A stretch of 38,779 nucleotides of DNA from DATFAS01 sp035254305 (GTDB taxonomy: Bacteria > Bacillota > Bacilli > Aneurinibacillales > RAOX-1): positions 1-38,779 of the forward strand of contig DATFAS010000089.1 in NCBI GenBank assembly GCA_035254305.1. The letters are read 5' to 3'. The position numbers and the translations under genes are program-made. The notes beneath the pieces were generated by a model that was not told the origin of the DNA, searched no databases, and was given only the letters and a program-made list of their open reading frames with translations. Below are positions 15,803-23,623 of the stretch, one piece after another (the first letter of the stretch is position 1; the number at the start of each line of letters is the position of its first letter).

Positions 15803-18403
15803 TTACTTAGTTTTCTGCTTGAGCTCATATAAGTAGTTGATCGCTTGCAACGGAGTCATATTAACCAGATCAATTTCTCTTAATTCTTTAATAATCTTCA
15901 GAGATCGTTTATCAGTCTTATCGGTCTCAATGGTCGGTTCCTTCATGCCAACAAATAAATCAAGCTGTTGTGACACCTCATAGTCTTGAGGCTTAGGAAC
16001 AGCAGAGGGAGTGGCCTCACGGTAGGATGTTAGGAGTTCTTGTGCACGATCAATAACCTCATTAGGTAGACCTGCAACCTTTGCACAATAAATTCCATAA
16101 CTCTCACTTGTAGCCCCTCTCTTAAGCTTCCTTAAGAAAATAACATTGTTATCCTTCTCTTCAACGGCCATATGATAATTTTTCAATCCCTCTAGTGATT
16201 CCTCTAGGATCGCTAATTCATGAAAATGTGTGGAAATAATCGATTTACAACCAACTGTTTGCTGTAAGTATTCAATTACGGCCTGTGCAATCGATAGTCC
16301 ATCATGTGTGGAGGTTCCTCGACCGATCTCATCAATAATGACTAAACTACTAGGTGTAGCTTGTGTCGTCATTAATTGTATATCTTTCATTTCAACCATA
16401 AATGTACTTTGCCCACCCACCAGATCATCGGCAGCACCAATACGTGTAAAAATTCGATCCGTTATGCCTATCTCGGCTTCTTTTGCTGGCACAAAGCAAC
16501 CGATCTGAGCCATAATCACAATTAATGCAAGCTGGCGCATATAGGTACTCTTCCCAGCCATATTTGGTCCAGTAATAAGTAGGATCCTGTTGCTTGATTG
16601 ATCCATCACCGTGTCATTGGCAATAAATCTTTCCTCCTTCAACACCTTTTCTACTACAGGATGTCTTCCTTCCCTTATGTGCAAGGAGGATTGATTCGTA
16701 ATGGTTGGTCTAACTAAGCGTTGCTCTTGTGCAACCTGAGCCATAGTAGAGAGAACATCAAGTGCAGCGACCTGTCGTGAGAGCTTCTGCAAACGATCCA
16801 AATGAATAGCAACCTGCTCCCGAATCTCAGTAAACACCTTATACTCTAAGTCCGTTAGCTGTTCATCAGCATCTAAGATTAATGCTTCCTGTTCTTTAAG
16901 CTCAGGGGTTACAAACCGTTCCGCATTCGCTAGAGTCTGCTTACGTTCATATCTCTCTATAGGGACAGAAGCCAAATTAGCTTTTGTTACCTCTATGTAA
17001 TAACCAAACACCTTGTTATAACCGATTTTGAGTGATCGAACACCTGTTGCTTCCCTCTCCTGTTGTTCAAGAGCAGCAATCCAATTTTTCCCTTCTCTAC
17101 TTACTCTTTTTAGCTTGTCTAAGAAATCATTGAACCCATCCCTAATGAGACCACCGTCCTTAAGCGATAAGGGAGGGTCCTCTTCGATCGAACGTTCTAT
17201 AAGATCTACAATATCTTCACACCGATCAAGTTCTGTTAACATATTCGCCATTAAAGAGGGAATCTTTCCTTCTTCATTCAGAAAGAGATCCTCTATTTGT
17301 GGAACAACCAATAACGAATGTTTAAGATTGATTAGATCCTTGGCATTGGCATTCCCATATGAGACACGTGCAGCAAGCCTCTCCAAATCATAAACACTTT
17401 TGAGATTTTCTCTTAGTTGTTGCCTAATAAACATGTTTTCTACAAAATACTGTACAGCATCTAAGCGTTCTTCAATTTCTGTTTTAACAATCAATGGTTT
17501 ATCCATCCATTTGCGAATCAATCTTGCTCCCATTGCTGTCACAGTATGATCAAGATACCAGAGTAATGAACCGACTTTATTCTTTTCCATAACCGTTTCC
17601 ATTAATTCAAGGTTTCTTTTGGAAAAGGGATCCATGAACATATATTTTTCAGCTTGATATAAATCAAGCTCTTGAATATGCTTAGGAACTCTCTTTTGTG
17701 TTGCATTTATATAGTTAAGAAGAAGGTTGATTGTCTGTTTAAGAGATGAATCCTCAAGAGATGAAACCCATTGATTTTCCTGTTGATCCAGTTGACCGAA
17801 GTTTCCATCAATAAGTTGAATATTCCTCCCACCTAAGTGGGAGCATAATTTTTCAAGCTCCTCACTTCTTCTTCCCTCTTGTATGAGTATTTCCCTAGGT
17901 TGATAAGAAATGATCTCTCCGGCTAATTGTTCGAGTGTCTTAAAACGAGCTGCATGCATCTGCCCAGTTGAAATATCACAAGCCGCTAATGCATAATGAT
18001 CTTCACTAGTAGTTGCTGCCACTAGATAATTATTCTCTTTCTCTAGAAGTATAGGACCTTCCATAACCGTTCCCGGGGTAAGAACTCTTACAACTTCTCG
18101 GCGAACAACACCCTTAGCTTCCTTAGGGTCTTCTACTTGCTCACAAATGGCTATTTTGTAACCCTTTCGCAGAAGAATTTGTAAGTAGTTATCAACGGAA
18201 TGATGAGGAACCCCACACATAGGAATTCGTTCATCTACACCAGCATCACGGCCAGTTAAAGTGATTTCTAATTCGCGTGCAGCTAAAACAGCATCTTCAA
18301 AAAATAGCTCATAAAAATCTCCTAGGCGAAAAAAAAGAAAGGCATCCTGATATTGTGCCTTAATAGCTAAATATTGTTCCATCATTGGGGTGTAGCGTGC
18401 CAT
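15803..18403 (-). CDS. mutS: DNA mismatch repair protein MutS
   Basis: Mismatch-recognition ATPase, 866 residues. The mismatch-wedging F-x-E motif is Phe30-Tyr-Glu32 in RLGDFYELF. Walker A is GPNMAGKSTYMRQ at about 615, Walker B is IDEIGRGTSTHDG, and ISTHFHEL follows. Near the C-terminus QQLDLF matches a sliding-clamp-binding pentapeptide (QxxLF-type), linking it to the replication fork. The ATG follows AGGAGAGG. It is transcribed with mutL. Confidence 0.97.
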   Translation of the reverse strand: MARYTPMMEQYLAIKAQYQDAFLFFRLGDFYELFFEDAVLAARELEITLTGRDAGVDERIPMCGVPHHSVDNYLQILLRKGYKIAICEQVEDPKEAKGVVRREVVRVLTPGTVMEGPILLEKENNYLVAATTSEDHYALAACDISTGQMHAARFKTLEQLAGEIISYQPREILIQEGRRSEELEKLCSHLGGRNIQLIDGNFGQLDQQENQWVSSLEDSSLKQTINLLLNYINATQKRVPKHIQELDLYQAEKYMFMDPFSKRNLELMETVMEKNKVGSLLWYLDHTVTAMGARLIRKWMDKPLIVKTEIEERLDAVQYFVENMFIRQQLRENLKSVYDLERLAARVSYGNANAKDLINLKHSLLVVPQIEDLFLNEEGKIPSLMANMLTELDRCEDIVDLIERSIEEDPPLSLKDGGLIRDGFNDFLDKLKRVSREGKNWIAALEQQEREATGVRSLKIGYNKVFGYYIEVTKANLASVPIERYERKQTLANAERFVTPELKEQEALILDADEQLTDLEYKVFTEIREQVAIHLDRLQKLSRQVAALDVLSTMAQVAQEQRLVRPTITNQSSLHIREGRHPVVEKVLKEERFIANDTVMDQSSNRILLITGPNMAGKSTYMRQLALIVIMAQIGCFVPAKEAEIGITDRIFTRIGAADDLVGGQSTFMVEMKDIQLMTTQATPSSLVIIDEIGRGTSTHDGLSIAQAVIEYLQQTVGCKSIISTHFHELAILEESLEGLKNYHMAVEEKDNNVIFLRKLKRGATSESYGIYCAKVAGLPNEVIDRAQELLTSYREATPSAVPKPQDYEVSQQLDLFVGMKEPTIETDKTDKRSLKIIKELREIDLVNMTPLQAINYLYELKQKTK

Positions 18404-18437
18404 ATAACTTTCCTCTCCTAGTTAACAAATCGAGTTT

Positions 18438-18446
18438 ATTATACCA
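18438..18446 (-). promoter_or_regulatory. Extended -10 promoter for mutS
   Basis: On the minus strand TGGTATAAT (TATAAT 18438-18443) is a perfect extended -10. The -35 region, inside the end of the upstream gene, is A-rich and has no good match. The start near 18431 leaves a short leader before the mutS ATG at 18403. Confidence 0.5.
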
Positions 18447-18451
18447 CAACC

Positions 18452-19876
18452 CTATAGCTTTTTTGTTGAATAGGGTGGAATTTGCCAAGCCTGCCGAATG
18501 TCTTGGAATTCGTTCCACTCCTGCGTATTAAATACCATATCCCGAAAGGGATCGATATAATTGGCATATCTTTCGTAATCCGGTAGATTTTCTAGTTCCG
18601 TCCATATTTGTTTTACTACAGGGAGAATTTTCTTTTTGTCCCCCTGATAAAATGCCTTCTGAACTAAAGGATCGATCGTAGGAATTTGTTTTAAAAGAGG
18701 ATAGGATTCTGCAATAAGTTTGGCAAGGGAAAACACAGCCTTCGTAATTCTTGGAGAAACAAGCCAGCTCGGAAGGACTCGATATTCAAAACCACCATGG
18801 AATTGCTTACGAAAGTCACCTAAAAAGCCATATTTGGGTCTACGTCTTAGAGAAATATCATTTTCTAACAGCATAACAGGAAGGGTCAAATAATTATCTA
18901 AAACACGTAGAAAGGAAGAATTAAGCCACGTTTGGCTGAAATGAATATGTCCTCCAATTGGATACCCCTTCATAGGCATACCACCAGCTAACCATTCTAT
19001 AGATTGTAAATTGATTTTCTTTTCAGCAAGCAGCATGGTTTTATATAAATTGATTGTGAGTTGCTTAGGGTCTCTTGCCGGCTGAGGACGTAGCTCTGCT
19101 AGTGGAAGTTGCTTTCGTGTTTGGTCGCTTCTTAACCAAACCTGATCACAGCCTACCCTACCTTTCTTAGGAAAAAATCGAGAGGCAAGAACCATTTTCC
19201 CATTTTCTGTATTCCTTAGAACAAATTCTGGATCAGCTCCAAGTACTACCTGCTGACTCGGTAATCTTCTGTATTGAGATACATAGGATTCTATAGATTT
19301 TACAAATCTGACAGCTAATTTATCGTTTAACTTTGGTTTTGATGTCACATCGATAACTCTTATTTTTCCATTTAATTCAATTCCGATCAATACTCCACCA
19401 AAATCAAGACCTAAAACATAAATGCTACGCAAAGCATATTGTAAGACTCTACGAATTTCTCGTTGGGTTCGATCCATTTCAATTTCTTCAAAGGAATCAT
19501 TCAGACCGGCTTTTAATTGATCGGTTAACCAAACCTTCCTCCCAATAGAACGATAGAGAGCCAACTCATCCTGCTGAAAGATTGGAACAAAATAACGACG
19601 GATGGTAGACATCTTTATAGGTGCGCGTTCTTCCAACGTGGGAATTCCATTTAACCTTAGTAAATCTAGCATTACGTTCTTAGTAGAGACATTATCAAGA
19701 GCCTCACTACTGTTTAAAACATGAACAGATGGATCCTTGGCAGATAGTGCACCATAATCCCACTGAATAACGATCTCCGCTTGCTCTTCTGGGAGTGTTG
19801 TACCACACGGGATACCAAGGTAGGTTAACATGGGGGCTACTGAGCTTTGCTTAGAATATAATAAGTATGCCGACAT
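18452..19876 (-). CDS. Putative amidoligase (COOH-NH2 ligase type 2) with ATP-grasp-like N-terminus
   Basis: A 474-residue cytosolic protein. The C-terminal half (about 208-440) has the marks of the phage phiEco32-type COOH-NH2 ligase family: GADPEF (213-218), ELRP (261-264), GGHIHFS (308-314) and FEYRVLPSWL (363-372). These enzymes are predicted to join carboxyl and amine groups using ATP. The N-terminal 190 residues look like a reduced RimK/YheCD-type ATP-grasp: LNSSEALDNVSTKNVMLDLLRLNGIPT and LGLDFGGVLIGIELNGKIRVIDV. Key ATP-grasp loops seem missing. It lies between cotE and mutS. I believe other Bacillales carry a related gene here. A role in spore coat or peptide modification is inference. 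Confidence 0.75.
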   Translation of the reverse strand: MSAYLLYSKQSSVAPMLTYLGIPCGTTLPEEQAEIVIQWDYGALSAKDPSVHVLNSSEALDNVSTKNVMLDLLRLNGIPTLEERAPIKMSTIRRYFVPIFQQDELALYRSIGRKVWLTDQLKAGLNDSFEEIEMDRTQREIRRVLQYALRSIYVLGLDFGGVLIGIELNGKIRVIDVTSKPKLNDKLAVRFVKSIESYVSQYRRLPSQQVVLGADPEFVLRNTENGKMVLASRFFPKKGRVGCDQVWLRSDQTRKQLPLAELRPQPARDPKQLTINLYKTMLLAEKKINLQSIEWLAGGMPMKGYPIGGHIHFSQTWLNSSFLRVLDNYLTLPVMLLENDISLRRRPKYGFLGDFRKQFHGGFEYRVLPSWLVSPRITKAVFSLAKLIAESYPLLKQIPTIDPLVQKAFYQGDKKKILPVVKQIWTELENLPDYERYANYIDPFRDMVFNTQEWNEFQDIRQAWQIPPYSTKKL

Positions 19877-19949
19877 TGGACTCTTCCTTTCTCCTTGTGG
19901 TAATTGACTTTAGCATTCACCCTTGCATACCACAAATGATCCCTAACAG

Positions 19950-19978
19950 CATATGCGCCTATGTTTGAAGAGTGTCAA
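19950..19978 (-). promoter_or_regulatory. Candidate promoter of the amidoligase gene
   Basis: On the minus strand a perfect TTGACA (19973-19978) is followed after 17 bases by CATATG (19950-19955), a poor sigma-A -10. The CATA start of that hexamer also resembles mother-cell sigma-E/K -10 elements, but the matching -35 is not clear. The predicted leader is about 65 bases. Confidence 0.35.
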
Positions 19979-19986
19979 GTGAACAT

Positions 19987-20008
19987 AAAAAAGGGAGGTA
20001 TCCCTCCC
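19987..20008 (-). terminator. Terminator after cotE
   Basis: GGGAGG (19993-19998) pairs with CCTCCC (20003-20008) around a 4-base loop and is followed on the minus strand by six T. It lies about 16 bases beyond the cotE stop, separating cotE from the amidoligase gene. Confidence 0.85.
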
Positions 20009-20023
20009 CATAACTATCAACCA

Positions 20024-20584
20024 TTAATCTAGGTCGTCAATAATGGTATCATCCAAATCATCGAAATCTTCAATATCCTCGACATCATCGAAATCTACAT
20101 CTTTTTCCCCATCACCACATGAGTCACATAGGACAACACATAGCTTTGTTTCTCCAATCACTTCAACCTCGAATTCACTTTCAACCTTGACCTTAATCGA
20201 ATCTCCACTCTTGGAAATTTTTGCCTCAAGACAATTCGGGTGCTGTGTGGCGTGAGCCATAATCTCAAGCTTACCCCGGCAGTTGGTGTCGAAGTAAGAA
20301 AGTGGAACTTGCTCTACGTACGCTACATTTTCTTTAATTACCGTAGTATCCGTATTATTATTATAGGATACCCAGATTTGTACGTCGAAGGATCCCGCTA
20401 CCTCGATCACATCACCTACCTTATTTGCATCGAAGGAGTGATTAATGATCCAGCAACCCATAATATTTGTCGGACGCTGTTTCGGAGTAATCGTATGCGT
20501 TCTTAGGGAAACCTTTCGACCTTTTCCGCAGACCGCTTTGGTAATGATTTCACGGCACTGCATTTCTTTATCTGTACTCGGCAT
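20024..20584 (-). CDS. cotE: Spore outer coat morphogenetic protein CotE
   Basis: Directs assembly of the outer coat on the forespore surface in the mother cell. It has 186 residues, near the usual 181. The N-terminal CREIITKAVCGKGRK, the core NIMGCWIINHSFDANKVGD and SFDVQIWVSYNNNTDT are characteristic. The C-terminus is very acidic (repeated DDxxD, ending TIIDDLD), the region that in B. subtilis recruits coat proteins. The ATG follows GGAGGAGGT. It has a sigma-K-like promoter and a terminator of its own. Confidence 0.96.
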   Translation of the reverse strand: MPSTDKEMQCREIITKAVCGKGRKVSLRTHTITPKQRPTNIMGCWIINHSFDANKVGDVIEVAGSFDVQIWVSYNNNTDTTVIKENVAYVEQVPLSYFDTNCRGKLEIMAHATQHPNCLEAKISKSGDSIKVKVESEFEVEVIGETKLCVVLCDSCGDGEKDVDFDDVEDIEDFDDLDDTIIDDLD

Positions 20585-20615
20585 GATTTTACCTCCTCCA
20601 TACGCTATTCAGTAC

Positions 20616-20646
20616 ATTTGTATGCAGGACATTCGCCCGTGGTGCT
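20616..20646 (-). promoter_or_regulatory. Sigma-K-like promoter of cotE
   Basis: On the minus strand CACC (20642-20645) lies 16 bases before CATACAAATG, close to the sigma-K pattern mACm-16-CATAnnnTA. In B. subtilis cotE is known to use sigma-E (P1) and sigma-K (P2) promoters; this would be the P2 equivalent. The last two -10 positions do not match perfectly. Confidence 0.5.
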
Positions 20647-20819
20647 AAATCACCTTTCGAAATGTCAAATTATAAATGTACCTTTAAAACGTAGAAATCT
20701 TTCTATGTTTTACTTACAGCCTATGCAAGGCAATCGCCTGGCGTGAATAAAGAAAACTAGTTGCCTTTGACAAAAAGAAGGAATTCAATAGATTTTCTTC
20801 ATTTCTATATTCATATAAA

Positions 20820-20855
20820 AAAGGAAAGTTCCTTTTCTTAAAGGAACTTTCCTTT
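20820..20855 (-). terminator. Terminator after ricA
   Basis: AAAGGAAAGTTCCTTT (20820-20835) pairs perfectly with AAAGGAACTTTCCTTT (20840-20855): a 16-bp stem around a 4-base loop. On the minus strand it continues into a T-tract. It begins within 5 bases of the ricA stop codon. Confidence 0.92.
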
Positions 20856-20859
20856 CATT

Positions 20860-21315
20860 TTAGTGGCCACAACCACAGCCGCCTTCACTACCCTCTGGGT
20901 GTACTTTAGTAAAACCCGTTTCTCCACTGAGAGGATCTCCCCCAGTAGAAACTATAATTTTGTCCGTGACAGTATTGGCAATGACATTAGTGACCATCTG
21001 TAAAAGATCATTAATTTCTAATTGTGACTGCTTGAATTCCAAAACAACTGGAATTGCATCTAATTCATCTTGAAGCAAGTCTATTTCTTCTTCAACCTTC
21101 TTGATCAGATCCGCACGGCCAATATGCTCTAAATAAACAGCTTCTTTTTGTTTCTTTTTAATTTCTGCTATTAGAGTCTGAACTTTTACATTACCTGAAA
21201 TCTGTTCTTCTGCTTTTTTGTAAAACTCTACTTCATTCGTACTTGCGATCATTTCTGCTAATTCCTTAGCCTTATCAACGATCGTACTACTGGTTACAAC
21301 TCCCTGATTCCCCAT
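20860..21315 (-). CDS. ricA: RicA (YmcA), Y-complex subunit
   Basis: A 151-residue helical protein of the RicA-RicF-RicT (YmcA-YlbF-YaaT) complex, which in B. subtilis aids RNase Y processing of operon mRNAs and promotes sporulation, competence and biofilm formation, and carries [4Fe-4S] clusters. It matches remembered YmcA along its length (AKELAEMIASTNEVEFYKKAEEQI, SQLEINDLLQMVTNVIANTVTDKII, STGGDPLSGETG). It ends in a Cys/His patch, GGCGCGH, a plausible cluster ligand set. It begins 7 bases after miaB, its standard partner, and precedes cotE. Its functional partner RNase Y is encoded 7 kb upstream. Confidence 0.93.
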   Translation of the reverse strand: MGNQGVVTSSTIVDKAKELAEMIASTNEVEFYKKAEEQISGNVKVQTLIAEIKKKQKEAVYLEHIGRADLIKKVEEEIDLLQDELDAIPVVLEFKQSQLEINDLLQMVTNVIANTVTDKIIVSTGGDPLSGETGFTKVHPEGSEGGCGCGH

Positions 21316-21322
21316 TATCGTT

Positions 21323-22834
21323 CTAAACCTCCACTCTTGCCATGTATTCTCCTTTTAAGGTCCAGGTTTGTGGCTCTGTAATTTTAACATGGACAAGCTT
21401 CCCAATACAATCCTTCGGTCCAACAAAGTTAACCAATTTATTCCCACGGGTTCTTCCCGATAGAACATCTGGATTGTTCTTTGACTCACCCTCTACGAGA
21501 ACCTCTACAACCTGTCCCTTCATTTGTTCATTCTTCTCTCGGCTAAGACGATTCACCACGGCCATCAAACGCTGTAGGCGGTCCTTCTTGACTTCCTCAG
21601 CTATATCATCCTCCATGCCCGCAGCAGGTGTGCCGTGTCGCGGAGAATAAATAAATGTGTAGGCTGCATCATACTCAACCTGTTCAACTAGAGAAATCGT
21701 TTCTTGGAAATGTTCTTCTGTTTCCCCTGGGAATCCAACAATAATATCCGTTGTCAGCACAGCATTAGGTATAGCTGCTTTAATCTTACCAACTAGCTCC
21801 AAATATTGTTCTCTCGTATATTTTCTTGCCATTTTCTTTAAAACTTCTGTGCTTCCGGATTGTACAGGGAGGTGAATATGTTCCACAAGATTACCACCCT
21901 TCGCAAGCACCTCAATGAGATGATCATCGAAATCTCGTGGATGACTGGTTGTGAATCGAATACGAGGAATATCAATTTTTCGAACATCATCCATCAGATT
22001 TCCAAATAGATAATTTTGATCAGAGAAATCTTTTCCATAAGCATTCACATTCTGCCCCAGAAGGGTAATCTCTTTATAGCCTTGTCTAGCTAAGTCGCGC
22101 ACTTCCGCAATCACGTCTTCAGGGCGACGACTACGTTCTTTCCCACGTGTGTAAGGTACTATACAATACGTACAGAATTTATCGCATCCATACATAATAT
22201 TCACCCATGCCTTAAGCCCGCCTTCGCGTACCTTTGGCATATTCTCAATAACGTCTCCTTCTTTTGCCCAAACCTCAACAACCATTTCCTTACTATAGAG
22301 AGCATCTCTGAGCAAAATAGGTATACGATGAATATTATGGGTTCCGAAAATCAAGTCAACATGCTGATACTTGGTAAGAATACGATTGACGACTGATTCA
22401 TCCTGTGACATACAGCCACATACCCCAATAATCATATCAGGGCGTTCTTTCTTGACGGCCTTTAGGGCACCTAAGTGTCCAAACACTTTATCTTCAGCAT
22501 TCTCTCGAACAGCACAAGTATTGTACAGAACAATGTCTGCATCCTTTTCATTATCTGTAGCTGTATATCCCATATTTTCTAGAATACCTGCAATCGTTTC
22601 ACTATCGTGTTCATTCATCTGGCAGCCAAATGTAACTAGGCAGTAATATTTGTCTTTCCCTAAGTTTTTTATTTCATCAGGAATCGGATCAAAATTCAAC
22701 ACCATAATTTCTTCTTTACCACGTTTTTTTCCTTCAGACTGGGAGTAACCAATATCTTCGGCTTTTTTTGGCTTTTTCTTCTTATCTGCTGAATTACTCG
22801 TTTGGAAATATTTGCTATAGTCTTTATCTGTCAA
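21323..22834 (-). CDS. miaB: tRNA-2-methylthio-N6-dimethylallyladenosine synthase
   Basis: Radical-SAM methylthiotransferase that adds a 2-methylthio group to i6A37 of tRNA. It has 503 residues. The N-terminal UPF0004 domain has Cys ligands in VTFGCQMNEHDSE, NTCAVRENAEDK and GCMSQ; the radical-SAM motif is CDKFCTYC; a TRAM domain lies at the C-terminus. The start is TTG at 22834, decided by AAGGAGTG just upstream. The first 40 residues are a basic, Lys-rich extension before the conserved part (YYCLVTFGCQ), longer than in many MiaB but common in Bacillales. It works on the product of MiaA and is co-transcribed with ricA. Confidence 0.96.
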   Translation of the reverse strand: MTDKDYSKYFQTSNSADKKKKPKKAEDIGYSQSEGKKRGKEEIMVLNFDPIPDEIKNLGKDKYYCLVTFGCQMNEHDSETIAGILENMGYTATDNEKDADIVLYNTCAVRENAEDKVFGHLGALKAVKKERPDMIIGVCGCMSQDESVVNRILTKYQHVDLIFGTHNIHRIPILLRDALYSKEMVVEVWAKEGDVIENMPKVREGGLKAWVNIMYGCDKFCTYCIVPYTRGKERSRRPEDVIAEVRDLARQGYKEITLLGQNVNAYGKDFSDQNYLFGNLMDDVRKIDIPRIRFTTSHPRDFDDHLIEVLAKGGNLVEHIHLPVQSGSTEVLKKMARKYTREQYLELVGKIKAAIPNAVLTTDIIVGFPGETEEHFQETISLVEQVEYDAAYTFIYSPRHGTPAAGMEDDIAEEVKKDRLQRLMAVVNRLSREKNEQMKGQVVEVLVEGESKNNPDVLSGRTRGNKLVNFVGPKDCIGKLVHVKITEPQTWTLKGEYMARVEV

Positions 22835-22947
22835 TTTTAATCACTCCTTGATTTACAAAAAAGAGAAGGTTTAATCTATTTTAAAAATTACCGATAGCTA
22901 ATCATACGAATACCTTATTCGCTTAAGCTTCCCACATTAACCCATCT

Positions 22948-22975
22948 ATTATAACAAAAGCCCAATGGAAAACAA
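22948..22975 (-). promoter_or_regulatory. Sigma-A promoter for miaB-ricA
   Basis: On the minus strand TTGTTT (22970-22975) is followed after 16 bases by a perfect TATAAT (22948-22953). The start would be near 22941, leaving a leader of about 107 bases. It lies just after the terminator at 22998-23023. Confidence 0.6.
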
Positions 22976-22997
22976 AAGAGGATTTCAGGACAAACCA

Positions 22998-23023
22998 AAA
23001 CAGCCACCTGCGGGTGACTGTTT
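22998..23023 (-). terminator. Terminator after the small 23038-23193 gene
   Basis: AAACAGCCACC (22998-23008) pairs with GGTGACTGTTT (23013-23023) with one wobble around a short loop. On the minus strand it is followed by TTGGTTTG. It ends the small upstream gene before the miaB promoter. Confidence 0.75.
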
Positions 23024-23037
23024 ATCTATAACCTTCA

Positions 23038-23193
23038 TTATCTTTCCTTGACATCCACAATTCTTTTCAATCCGTTCTTATCACTTAAATCCTGTTCTGC
23101 TCGTTTACGAGCCTCTTCTTGATTATTCGCCAACATCTGTCCCTCAATCTGCTTTCCTTCTGTCGTTTCAAATAATATCTGATATCTACCCAT
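23038..23193 (-). CDS. Small hypothetical protein, 51 aa
   Basis: An ATG at 23193 behind AGGTGA opens a frame of 51 codons to TAA at 23038. The protein begins MGRYQILFETTEGKQIEG, a likely beta hairpin, followed by a charged helix (ANNQEEARKRAEQDL) and a short strand (LKRIVDV). That beta-beta-alpha-beta shape is a compact soluble fold. I do not recognise the family. The ribosome binding site and the terminator that follows support it. It lies between the two plus/minus small genes and miaB and probably has its own promoter. Confidence 0.65.
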   Translation of the reverse strand: MGRYQILFETTEGKQIEGQMLANNQEEARKRAEQDLSDKNGLKRIVDVKER

Positions 23194-23286
23194 TTTATCA
23201 CCTGTGTCTATAGATTTTCCGTGTTTTATTTTAAATGGAAAATCACTATGCGTCCATCCTTTTTTGTATCTGTTTTTACCTTTCCC

Positions 23287-23316
23287 TCATATTCCCATCC
23301 TTAACCGGCATCATTT
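23287..23316 (+). promoter_or_regulatory. Sporulation-type (sigma-E-like) promoter candidate
   Basis: TCATATT (23287-23293) matches a sigma-E -35 element; after 15 bases, CATCATTT (23309-23316) partly matches the sigma-E -10 CATACAAT. It precedes the plus-strand 60-aa gene by about 65 bases. The match is incomplete. Confidence 0.3.
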
Positions 23317-23380
23317 AACAGGATTCGAAAATTTCTATGCCGGAAACACTAGAAGTATCTTGCGTAGGAGGTGTTTGAAT

Positions 23381-23563
23381 ATGCCGAAGGATATCTTTCG
23401 TAACAAACGCGATTTTGCAAGAGCTGAATTTGCGACTGAATTTTACAAACCTGATGGTCGTCCAAGACCACGTGAAGCAAGTTCCCAGCAGCATCAATAT
23501 GCTCCTGAACATTATGAAGGACTGAAGAGTAAGAAAGTTCCCATGAACCGAAAGCTAACCTAA
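23381..23563 (+). CDS. Small basic protein, 60 aa, unknown function
   Basis: A plus-strand gene inside a minus-strand region. The ATG at 23381 follows a strong TAGGAGGTG with 7 bases between. The 60-residue product is basic, Arg/Lys-rich and hydrophilic, with no Cys or membrane segment. It opens MPKDIFRNKRDFARAEFATEF; the middle is proline- and glutamine-rich (DGRPRPREASSQQHQYAPEHY), suggesting a disordered region. It ends VPMNRKLT. It resembles small spore- or coat-associated proteins in character only; I know no family for it. The ribosome binding site, a possible sporulation promoter and the terminator at 23584-23613 support a real gene. Confidence 0.65.
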   Translation: MPKDIFRNKRDFARAEFATEFYKPDGRPRPREASSQQHQYAPEHYEGLKSKKVPMNRKLT

Positions 23564-23583
23564 GTCTTTTGTTCCAATTCACA

Positions 23584-23613
23584 AGAAAAGACCATCGAAT
23601 GATGGTCTTTTCT
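23584..23613. terminator. Shared terminator of the 60-aa gene and korB
   Basis: AGAAAAGACCATC (23584-23596) pairs perfectly with GATGGTCTTTTCT (23601-23613), a 13-bp stem with a 4-base loop. Both strands give T-runs at the end of the stem, and converging genes lie on either side (plus gene ends 23563, korB ends 23624). It is therefore a bidirectional terminator. Confidence 0.9.
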
Positions 23614-23623
23614 ATACTTACAA

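Noticed and set aside
20240..20506. 88-residue plus-strand frame opposite cotE
   Set aside because: Antisense shadow of cotE without a start signal.
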